A stretch of 8,015 nucleotides of DNA from an uncultured bacterium. Lineage in GTDB: Bacteria; Patescibacteriota; Minisyncoccia; Phycocordibacterales; PALSA-1337. The stretch covers positions 1-8,015 of the forward strand of contig CAIVGA010000065.1 of NCBI GenBank assembly GCA_903905325.1, given 5' to 3'. Of this stretch, positions 1-5,437 are shown piece after piece. A model generated the notes under the pieces. It did no database searches. It saw only the letters and a program-made list of their open reading frames with translations, and was not told the origin of the DNA. Made by a program: the position numbers and the translations under genes. Each line of letters starts with the position of its first letter. Position 1 is the stretch's first letter.

Positions 1-1232
1 AATACTCTTAAGACTTCCTCGAGTGAAGTCATACCCCATTCGACCTTTTCCATTCCATCCTCTTTTAATGATCTAAATCCATTGGAAAAAATATAAGACT
101 CTATTTCTGAGCTTGATTTTTTTGATGAAATCATATTAGCCAAATCTTTATTTATTTCGCATGCTTCAGCTATAATGGTTCGTCCGCAATATCCAACTCC
201 ACGACATAAATTACAGGTTGTACCAATAAGACCATTGCCACTACATCCTTTACACAATGTTCTTACTAATCTTTGAGCAATCACAAGCTTAAGAGTTGCA
301 GCCAATAAATATGGATCAATTCCCATATCTATTAATCTGGGTATAGTCTCTATGGCAGAATTTGTGTGTAATGTAGAAAGAACCAAATGACCCGTAAGTG
401 CTGTATGTATAGCCACATGAGCGGTTTCGCTATCACGAATTTCTCCTACCATAATTACATCTGGGTCTTGTCGTAAAGATGATCTTAAACCTGAAGCAAA
501 ACTCACTCCTTGATTATTTCTAATATGTACTTGCCGGACACCGGGAATCTCATACTCTACAGGATCTTCTAGTGTAATTATTGAAAGTGGTTCTTTTGCT
601 TTAATAGAAAGACAAGTATGTAAAGTAGTGGTCTTACCAGATCCTGTTGGACCTGTAACCAGAATAAGTCCACTGTTTTTGGTCAAAGCAGAAGTAATCA
701 AACTTACGTGGTCACATATAAAACCTAGATCTATTAGAGACAAAGTCTCTTGTGCTTGTGCGGGCAATAATCGCATAACCGCATTTTCTCCGTGGTAAGT
801 CGGCATAAATGAAATGCGAACATTAAATCTATTATGTGAAATACTGGTTTGATACCGGCCGTCCTGCGGTATCAAATGTATATCAGTGCGTGTACCAGAA
901 AGAATTTTTAAACGAGAAATTAGTTCATCCTTAATATGAATAGGAAATCTTTTATATTCCTTTAACATTCCATCTACACGAAAACGCACCAAACAATCAT
1001 ATTCTGTCGGGTCAATATGCACATCTGAAGCATTGAGCTTTGTTGCCTGCTCAAGTAATTCGTCAATAATCTGCGTTGAAGTCATATCAAAAAGAGTATC
1101 AAAAACTGATAAAATTTCCGTGCAGAAATTGTGAAGATTTGATAAATAATTATTAGAGAAACGCAAAATATTTTTTCCCCACCTTTTCCCCGTTTCTAAG
1201 AAAAAGTGAAGATTGCCTACTAACTTCTTCAT
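1..1232 (-). CDS. PilB/GspE-like type IV pilus / type II secretion assembly ATPase, 3' end cut by window edge
   Basis: This is a cytoplasmic hexameric ATPase of the type IV pilus/type II secretion family, which powers pilin assembly. Translating the minus strand gives 410 residues in the window. Visible motifs, numbered from the start at 1232, are 'ASDVHIDP' at the head of the N2 domain, Walker A GPTGSGKT (194-201, Lys200), the Asp box 'ITLEDPVEYEIPG', the Walker B region DVIMVGEIRD (258-267, Glu264), the His-box-like 'TGHLVLSTLHTN', and a CxxC...CxxC zinc site (C327, C330, C340, C343). The zinc site and the terminal 'SLEEVLRV' favour PilB/GspE over the retraction ATPase PilT. The family usually ends within a few residues of that motif, so very little is missing. 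The N-terminal MshEN domain of full-length PilB (about 150 residues) is absent. The start is uncertain: ATG at 1232, 1259 or 1085 (49 residues shorter) are all in frame. I prefer 1232 because the frame stays open through AT-rich DNA; no start has a ribosome binding site. Confidence 0.88.
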   Translation of the reverse strand, partial: MKKLVGNLHFFLETGKRWGKNILRFSNNYLSNLHNFCTEILSVFDTLFDMTSTQIIDELLEQATKLNASDVHIDPTEYDCLVRFRVDGMLKEYKRFPIHIKDELISRLKILSGTRTDIHLIPQDGRYQTSISHNRFNVRISFMPTYHGENAVMRLLPAQAQETLSLIDLGFICDHVSLITSALTKNSGLILVTGPTGSGKTTTLHTCLSIKAKEPLSIITLEDPVEYEIPGVRQVHIRNNQGVSFASGLRSSLRQDPDVIMVGEIRDSETAHVAIHTALTGHLVLSTLHTNSAIETIPRLIDMGIDPYLLAATLKLVIAQRLVRTLCKGCSGNGLIGTTCNLCRGVGYCGRTIIAEACEINKDLANMISSKKSSSEIESYIFSNGFRSLKEDGMEKVEWGMTSLEEVLRV

Positions 1233-1240
1233 GCTACAAT
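1213..1240 (+). promoter_or_regulatory. dnaB promoter, extended -10, predicted leaderless start
   Basis: A -35-like TTGCCT (1213-1218) lies 16 bp from an extended -10, TGC-TACAAT (TG at 1232-1233, hexamer 1235-1240). Six bases separate the -10 from the dnaB ATG at 1247. Transcription from this box would therefore begin at or next to the A of the start codon, leaving no room for a ribosome binding site. The promoter overlaps the 5' end of the divergent ATPase gene if that gene starts at 1232. The assignment rests on motif match and spacing only. Confidence 0.55.
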
Positions 1241-1246
1241 TTCCAT

Positions 1247-2653
1247 ATGGCCCAAACATCTCCGTATTTCAAAGCAAAGGATCTCAAAATCCCACCACAA
1301 AATCTTGAGGCAGAAAAAGCTCTTTTAGGTTCAATCATGATCAGAAGCGAAGTTATGCATGATATTGTTGACTCTATTAAGGGTGAATCTTTTTATACGC
1401 CACAAAATAAGGCAGTCTGGGATGTTTTACTTGAGCTTCATACAAAAAGTTCACCTATCGATCTACTTTCTGTATCCGCTCGCCTAAAAGAAAAGAACAC
1501 TTTGGAAGAAGCAGGTGGCATGTCGTATCTTACGGAGCTAATCAACGCTGTTCCCTCGTCGACAAATGCTGGTCACTATGCAGAAATAGTAGAAAAGAAA
1601 CATGTAATGCGCGAACTCCTGCGTGCCGCTGAACAGATCACAGGGATTGGATATGATGAGGAACTTGAACTTCATGACTTACTAGAAAAAGCAGAAAAAT
1701 CTCTTTACGCTGTTACGACCAAGTCTGGCTCAAGTAAATTCGTCGAACTCAAAGATACTCTGCATGAAGCGTGGGAGCGTCTAGATCGTCTACATAAAAC
1801 TAGTGGTGAACTTCGTGGTGTGCCAACTGGTTTTGCGGAATTAGATAATAAACTTGCCGGCTTTCAGAAGTCTGATCTCATAATTCTCGCTGCTCGACCT
1901 TCGATGGGTAAAACATCCTTGGCACTCGATATGGCACGCAAGGCTGCAGTTTTGCATAAGATTCCGGTGGCCATTTTCTCTCTAGAAATGAGTTCTCAGC
2001 AACTCGTAGATCGTATGTTGGCCGCAGAAGCGCAGGTGGACTCATGGAAGCTTCGAACAGGTCATAATCTATCCGTAGAACACGATTTTAAGGCTATTGG
2101 CGAGGCTATAGGACGTCTTTCAGAGGCTCCTATATATATCGATGACCAACCAGGTAATAACATCCTCAAGATGCGTGCTGTGGCTCGTCGTCTCAAAAAC
2201 GAGAAAGGTCTTGGCCTAATCGTTATTGACTACCTCCAGCTCATGATTCCTACCAATGCTCGCGCCAATGACAACCTCGTTCAACAGGTAACAGAAATTT
2301 CTAGGTCTTTGAAAACTCTTGCTCGTGAACTCGATGTTCCAGTCGTAGCTTTGTCACAGTTGTCTCGTGCAGTTGAACAACGTGGAGGCAAGCCTCGTTT
2401 GTCTGACTTGCGTGACTCTGGTTCCATCGAACAAGACGCGGACGTCGTGATGTTCATTCATCGTGAGACTGACCAAGATGCTGGTGGTCGCAAGAGCGAG
2501 ACAGAAATTCTCATTGAGAAGCATCGTAATGGTCCAACCGGCGTCGTCAAACTCCACTTCGATGCCAAGAAAACATCATTCTTGTCAGTTGATAAGGCTA
2601 ACTTTGGTGACTTCGATCAAGCTGGGGCGGATATAGGTAATATGGGAGTATAA
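1247..2653 (+). CDS. dnaB: Replicative DNA helicase DnaB
   Basis: DnaB is the hexameric 5'-3' helicase that unwinds DNA at the replication fork and recruits primase. The 468-residue length is normal for the family. The N-terminal helical domain starts with the typical 'PPQNLEAEKALLGSIM' (residues 16-31). A linker leads to the RecA-like domain entered at 'GVPTGFAELDNKLAGFQKSD'. Walker A is ARPSMGKT (216-223, Lys222), followed by 'FSLEMSSQQLVDRM'. Walker B is 'IVIDYLQLM' (Asp328). Next come 'VVALSQLSRAVEQR' and 'LSDLRDSGSIEQDADVVMFIHR' (Arg389 in RDSG), then the 'KHRNGPTG' region near the C-terminus. No intein interrupts the nucleotide-binding motifs. The ATG has no Shine-Dalgarno and sits six bases after a good -10, suggesting a leaderless message. 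recR follows 39 bp downstream on the same strand and may be co-transcribed. Confidence 0.97.
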   Translation: MAQTSPYFKAKDLKIPPQNLEAEKALLGSIMIRSEVMHDIVDSIKGESFYTPQNKAVWDVLLELHTKSSPIDLLSVSARLKEKNTLEEAGGMSYLTELINAVPSSTNAGHYAEIVEKKHVMRELLRAAEQITGIGYDEELELHDLLEKAEKSLYAVTTKSGSSKFVELKDTLHEAWERLDRLHKTSGELRGVPTGFAELDNKLAGFQKSDLIILAARPSMGKTSLALDMARKAAVLHKIPVAIFSLEMSSQQLVDRMLAAEAQVDSWKLRTGHNLSVEHDFKAIGEAIGRLSEAPIYIDDQPGNNILKMRAVARRLKNEKGLGLIVIDYLQLMIPTNARANDNLVQQVTEISRSLKTLARELDVPVVALSQLSRAVEQRGGKPRLSDLRDSGSIEQDADVVMFIHRETDQDAGGRKSETEILIEKHRNGPTGVVKLHFDAKKTSFLSVDKANFGDFDQAGADIGNMGV

Positions 2654-2692
2654 TCATAACAATAAATAATCAGTTCGCTAAATCTTAATTCC

Positions 2693-3316
2693 ATGGATCC
2701 CATTCAACGCCTTGAAGAAATTTTCACCCATTTTCCTGGTATTGGTCCACGCCAAGCCAAGCGTTTTGTGCACTATTTACAGGGAAAATCACCGTCCTCT
2801 GTTAAGGAATTCGTTCAGTTGGTCGAAGAAGTAAAAAAGACTACACAAGAATGTAGTCAATGCCACAGGTTTTTCGCCAAATCTTCTGCTGGTCTTTGTT
2901 CTATTTGTTCTGACCCAAATCGTGAGCGTGCAACATTGATGATAGTCGCTCGTGATTCTGATTTTGAAAGTGTAGAAAAAAGTGGAGCTTATCGTGGGTT
3001 ATATTTTATCCTCGGGGGTGTTGTACCTATTCTAGATAAAGAACCAGAAAGAAAAATCCGATTAAATCCCCTTCTCGATCACCTAAACAAATCAGTATAT
3101 AGTGAAATTATTTTATCTTTAAATACGACCTCAGATGGTGAACACACAACGACTGTGGTGAAGGATGCATTACTGAAAATCCTTGGCGATAATGAGTTAA
3201 AAATTAATTCTAATACGCAAAAAATAACCATCCTCGGACGAGGGCTTTCAACCGGTGCTGAACTCGAATATGCAGATAGTGAGACAATAAGAAATGCTCT
3301 TGGAAATAGGAAGTAA
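2693..3316 (+). CDS. recR: Recombination mediator protein RecR
   Basis: RecR works with RecO (and RecF) to load RecA on gapped single-stranded DNA in recombinational repair. The 207 residues match the family length of about 200. Domains in order: N-terminal helix-hairpin-helix 'FPGIGPRQAKRF' (14-25), a four-cysteine zinc finger (C54, C57, C69, C72), then a Toprim domain starting near residue 80 with 'IVARDSDFESVEKSGAYRG' and 'YFILGGVVPILD'. A Walker-B-like segment follows near 'ILGRGLSTGAELEYAD'. The Toprim opening 'VARDSDFESVEKSG' replaces the common 'VVESPADVWAIERTG' form, a normal degree of divergence. No Shine-Dalgarno precedes the ATG. A TATAAT overlaps the dnaB stop codon (2649-2654) without a -35 partner, so recR may be read through from dnaB or have its own weak promoter. 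Confidence 0.95.
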   Translation: MDPIQRLEEIFTHFPGIGPRQAKRFVHYLQGKSPSSVKEFVQLVEEVKKTTQECSQCHRFFAKSSAGLCSICSDPNRERATLMIVARDSDFESVEKSGAYRGLYFILGGVVPILDKEPERKIRLNPLLDHLNKSVYSEIILSLNTTSDGEHTTTVVKDALLKILGDNELKINSNTQKITILGRGLSTGAELEYADSETIRNALGNRK

Positions 3317-3457
3317 TCTGTCTAACCATATTATGTGTACACTAAAGTTAAGTGCACGATTTTAAGCTGTGAAAAGCAGGCAGGGGTGGAACATGCCGGT
3401 ACGAAAAACTTAAGATCACAACTGAAATGGCATCAAAAAACACCTACTTGGTGCTTT
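3317..3457. other. recR-rplU convergent gap with possible small structured RNA
   Basis: No credible protein gene is visible in these 141 bases. The right end is the rplU terminator hairpin. The rest contains a TATTAT box (3329-3334) on the plus strand, a perfect GTGTACAC palindrome (3335-3342), TTAAGT (3348-3353) able to pair with ACTTAA (3408-3413), and an inner GGCA/TGCC hairpin (3379-3382 with 3394-3397). A plus-strand transcript from about 3341 would end at the shared terminator near 3460, giving an RNA of about 120 nt. It does not match the cores of SRP RNA, tmRNA or RNase P RNA that I know. It may equally be an untranslated tail of recR. Confidence 0.25.
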
Positions 3458-3459
3458 TT
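3435..3459 (-). terminator. Intrinsic terminator of rplU (probably bidirectional)
   Basis: On the minus strand the stem pairs A5-G-CACC with GGTG-T-T5 around a 5-base AAGTA loop, including one G-U pair, and leads into a T run. The hairpin abuts the rplU stop codon (3458-3460). Read on the plus strand the same hairpin (one A-C mismatch) is followed by CTTTTTATTTT, so it could also stop transcripts coming from recR. Confidence 0.8.
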
Positions 3460-3787
3460 ATTTTAATGCGTCAATTTTGACCTTAACAAAAGGTTGGCGG
3501 TGACCATTACGCTTCCAACCAGAACGACTTTTCTGTTTATATCTAACAACCAAAACCTTGGCAAGACGACCAATTTCTGTGACAGTACCTTTGACTTCCG
3601 CCTTGGCAATATATGGTGTACCAATAGATGTGTCCGTACCGTTATCCCAGAGTAAAACCTTATCAAAAACAACTTTATCACCTTCTTTATGAGTATTAGA
3701 AAGCTTCTCAACAGTAACAATATCGCCCTTGGCGACCTTGTATTGCTTGCCTCCTGTCTCAATAATAGCGAATTCCGTTGGTTTCAT
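3458..3787 (-). CDS. rplU: 50S ribosomal protein L21 (bL21)
   Basis: bL21 is a 23S rRNA-binding protein of the large ribosomal subunit. The 109 residues compare with about 103 in Escherichia coli. The N-terminus 'FAIIETGGKQYKVAKGD' (6-22) is the family hallmark, and the basic C-terminus 'YKQKSRSGWKRNGHRQPF' carries the GHRQ signature. In most bacteria rplU is followed directly by rpmA (bL27). Here the transcript ends in a terminator touching the stop codon, so rpmA must be elsewhere. The start at 3787 puts the usual N-terminus at the expected place. No Shine-Dalgarno is present and a good promoter lies just upstream, giving a leader of only a few bases. rmuC lies 32 bp upstream on the same strand. 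Confidence 0.97.
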   Translation of the reverse strand: MKPTEFAIIETGGKQYKVAKGDIVTVEKLSNTHKEGDKVVFDKVLLWDNGTDTSIGTPYIAKAEVKGTVTEIGRLAKVLVVRYKQKSRSGWKRNGHRQPFVKVKIDALK

Positions 3788-3798
3788 ATGTGGGGAGC

Positions 3799-3827
3799 AT
3801 TATTACACAGCCAAGGATATTATGCAA
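3799..3827 (-). promoter_or_regulatory. rplU promoter
   Basis: On the minus strand TTGCAT (3827-3822) is separated by exactly 17 bp from AATAAT (3804-3799), which is part of TAATAAT. The -10 ends 11 bases before the rplU ATG, so the predicted leader is about 4-5 nt and lacks a ribosome binding site. The -35 lies inside an inverted repeat that overlaps the rmuC stop codon. Confidence 0.55.
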
Positions 3828-3832
3828 TATCC
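3815..3832 (-). repeat. Perfect 7-bp inverted repeat at the rmuC stop codon
   Basis: GGATATT-GCAT-AATATCC is a perfect stem with a 4-base loop. It contains the rmuC stop codon (3822-3820) and the rplU -35 hexamer. No T run follows, so it is not a standard intrinsic terminator. It could act as a weak transcript end, a 3' stabilising hairpin or an operator, or be chance. Confidence 0.5.
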
Positions 3833-4899
3833 GGCTTCTCCAACACCGGCACCTCAAGTCCCGGCGCCTCCCCTGTTATACGCATAACATCTTTGTCTAG
3901 TTTCTTGAATTCTTTACCAGAATTTTCATAGTGACTCACAACTGTACCGAGAGACGCACCAAGTTTGCCGTGATATTCCTCATAACGCTTTAGATGCACA
4001 CCAAGTTCACCAACACGCTTGATGATATCTATAGCTTTTTCTTCTATCTTGAGAGCCTTAAGACCTTGCAAAACTGTCTGTAAATACGCCAAAAATGAAG
4101 TTGGGGAAACTATAATAACTTTATACTTACTAGCTGCGCGCTGAATCAAACTATCAGTTTCTTCTTGAAGAGCGCCAATTTTGTTAACCAAAAGATCATA
4201 ATAAATAGCCTCATGAGGAATAAACATGAAAGCGAAGTCTAGAGTACCCTCATCTGGTCTAATATATTTGGCAGTTTCTACAATACGATTTTTTAGATCG
4301 TTCACGAATAATTTTTCAAGTTTGTCGCGCTCAGCTGGATTCTTTTCCTCGACCAATTTATTATAATTTTCTAACGAAAACTTTGAATCTATTGGAATAA
4401 CTTTATTATTTATAAAAACTGCCGCATCTACTATCTCGCCATTTTTGAAGGCATATTGCATCTGATATTGACCAGGTGCCATGACATTCTTCAGTAAAGT
4501 TTCCAAATAATATTCACCTAGAATTCCGCGTTGTTTTGGATTTTTTAAAATATCTTGCAAAGACTGAAGCTGATCAGCAAAACCTACGACCTGCTTCCCT
4601 GTTTCTTTGACTTGAGCCAACTCATTCGTAATATCTTTTATAAGACGTTGAGATTCACTAAACTGGCGGTGCAAAGCTGTGCTGACTTCCTTTGTATTCT
4701 CGCCAAGCTTATAGTCCATGCTACGGCGGAGCTCATTTACCTGGTCAGCGATGAGTTTGAGACCATCACTTGTTCCATTGGCACCATTTGATACTTCGCC
4801 GCCATTCAAGCTAGTATTTTTTCCACGAAATAGCGTAAATGCCAAAAAACCTATGACTGCAAAGGCTATAACGAGTAGGATAATTAGGGTTATTTCCAT
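3820..4899 (-). CDS. rmuC: RmuC family DNA recombination protein
   Basis: RmuC proteins are membrane-tethered, nuclease-fold proteins first linked to limiting DNA inversions at short inverted repeats; the exact reaction is not well defined. The 359 residues begin with a transmembrane helix (about 3-24) followed by a charged Lys/Arg-containing boundary. A Gln/Lys/Glu-rich segment with coiled-coil character spans about 45-115. The RmuC domain then shows 'KQRGILGEYYLETLL' (122-136), 'VIPIDSKFSLENY' (167-179, the acidic-Lys nuclease-like motif) and 'DFAFMFIPHEAIYYDLL' (221-237). It is shorter than E. coli RmuC (about 475 residues) mainly through a shorter coiled coil. It is divergent from the YqeY-like gene with 26 bp between the ATGs, and rplU follows 32 bp downstream. 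No Shine-Dalgarno is present. Confidence 0.92.
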   Translation of the reverse strand: MEITLIILLVIAFAVIGFLAFTLFRGKNTSLNGGEVSNGANGTSDGLKLIADQVNELRRSMDYKLGENTKEVSTALHRQFSESQRLIKDITNELAQVKETGKQVVGFADQLQSLQDILKNPKQRGILGEYYLETLLKNVMAPGQYQMQYAFKNGEIVDAAVFINNKVIPIDSKFSLENYNKLVEEKNPAERDKLEKLFVNDLKNRIVETAKYIRPDEGTLDFAFMFIPHEAIYYDLLVNKIGALQEETDSLIQRAASKYKVIIVSPTSFLAYLQTVLQGLKALKIEEKAIDIIKRVGELGVHLKRYEEYHGKLGASLGTVVSHYENSGKEFKKLDKDVMRITGEAPGLEVPVLEKPDIA

Positions 4900-4906
4900 A
4901 TATGAA

Positions 4907-4912
4907 ATTATG
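4907..4912 (-). promoter_or_regulatory. rmuC -10 box (CATAAT), near-leaderless
   Basis: On the minus strand CATAAT (5 of 6 consensus bases) ends seven bases before the rmuC ATG, so the transcript would start at or beside the start codon. A -35 is not clear: TTGAGT (4938-4933) would be 20 bp away. The box lies one base from the oppositely oriented -10 of the YqeY-like gene. Confidence 0.4.
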
Positions 4913-4919
4913 TTAGTAT
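4911..4919 (+). promoter_or_regulatory. Extended -10 of the YqeY-like gene, predicted leaderless start
   Basis: TGT-TAGTAT is an extended -10 (TG at 4911-4912, hexamer 4914-4919) ending six bases before the ATG at 4926, the same geometry as dnaB. No -35 is evident, which an extended -10 can tolerate. A TATTAT at 4917-4922 is closer to consensus but would start transcription inside the first codon. Confidence 0.4.
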
Positions 4920-4925
4920 TATCTC

Positions 4926-5405
4926 ATGATTCACTCAACCATCAAAGAGCAAATAAAAGAAGCTTTGCGTGCAAAGGATACGATTCGCCTAGACACACTT
5001 CGCGGTTTGTCTGCACTTATTACAAATGAAATGATTAATTCTCCCGCCTCAAAACCAGGAAAACCATCTACTGAATTTTTGTCAGACGAAAAAGTATTAG
5101 CTCTAATAAAGAAAAGTGCAAAGCAACGCAAAGACTCAATCGAGCAATTCACAAATGGAGGTCGTGAGGATTTAGCCAACAAGGAGAAAGCTGAACTTAT
5201 AATACTGGAGGCCTTCATGCCAAGAATGATGAGTAAGCAGGAGATCAGAGTCGTGGCTCATTCTAGACTTGAAGCTATAAAATCTCAAAGTAATTTCGAT
5301 CCAAAATCACCAGGCAAAGTTGTCGGTTTGATAATGAAGGAACTTGCAGGAAAAGCCGATGGATCTGATGTCAAATCAGTAGTTGAAGACTTGCTGAGTA
5401 AGTAA
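4926..5405 (+). CDS. GatB/YqeY domain-containing protein
   Basis: This is a stand-alone YqeY-family protein of 159 residues (family about 150), all helical. It resembles the C-terminal tail domain of the GatB subunit of the tRNA-dependent amidotransferase, which contacts tRNA. A role in tRNA handling or translation is the usual inference; the biochemical function of free YqeY is not established. Family features are the N-terminal 'IKEQIKEALRAKDTIRLDTLRGLSALI', the central 'LIKKSAKQRKDSIEQFTNGGREDLANKEKAELIILEAFMP' and the C-terminal 'FDPKSPGKVVGLIMKELAGKADGSDVKSVVEDLL'. No Shine-Dalgarno precedes the ATG. It converges on the secreted protein gene with 32 bp between stop codons and no obvious terminator hairpin there. 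Confidence 0.92.
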   Translation: MIHSTIKEQIKEALRAKDTIRLDTLRGLSALITNEMINSPASKPGKPSTEFLSDEKVLALIKKSAKQRKDSIEQFTNGGREDLANKEKAELIILEAFMPRMMSKQEIRVVAHSRLEAIKSQSNFDPKSPGKVVGLIMKELAGKADGSDVKSVVEDLLSK

Positions 5406-5437
5406 TTAAATTATTTTCGCCTCAAATCTCCTATCCC

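Noticed and set aside
1880..2440. Intein in DnaB
   Set aside because: DnaB is a frequent intein host, but Walker A, Walker B and the RDSG region are contiguous and the length is normal.
2354..2557. Minus-strand open frame inside dnaB
   Set aside because: It lies wholly within the conserved C-terminal region of dnaB, and its product resembles no family.
3371..3414. SRP (4.5S) RNA in the recR-rplU gap
   Set aside because: A GGAA is present, but the conserved flanking internal loop (GGTCAGG ... AGCAGCC) is not.
3463..3762. Second minus-strand frame overlapping rplU, and a plus-strand frame 3689-3931 across rplU and rmuC
   Set aside because: Both are shadows of confidently identified genes; the products are low-complexity and lack any family motif.
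4555..5218. Frames opposite rmuC and the YqeY-like gene (4555-4791 plus, 4718-5029 plus, 4931-5218 minus)
   Set aside because: They overlap rmuC and the YqeY-like gene, which have full-length family matches; no independent coding signal is seen.
1247..5405. UGA=Gly recoding (genetic code 25)
   Set aside because: No in-frame TGA is needed or seen in any gene, whereas code-25 genomes use UGA often; every gene closes with TAA or TAG.
5406..5437. Terminator between the YqeY-like gene and the secreted protein gene
   Set aside because: No stem-loop could be drawn in these 32 bases on either strand.
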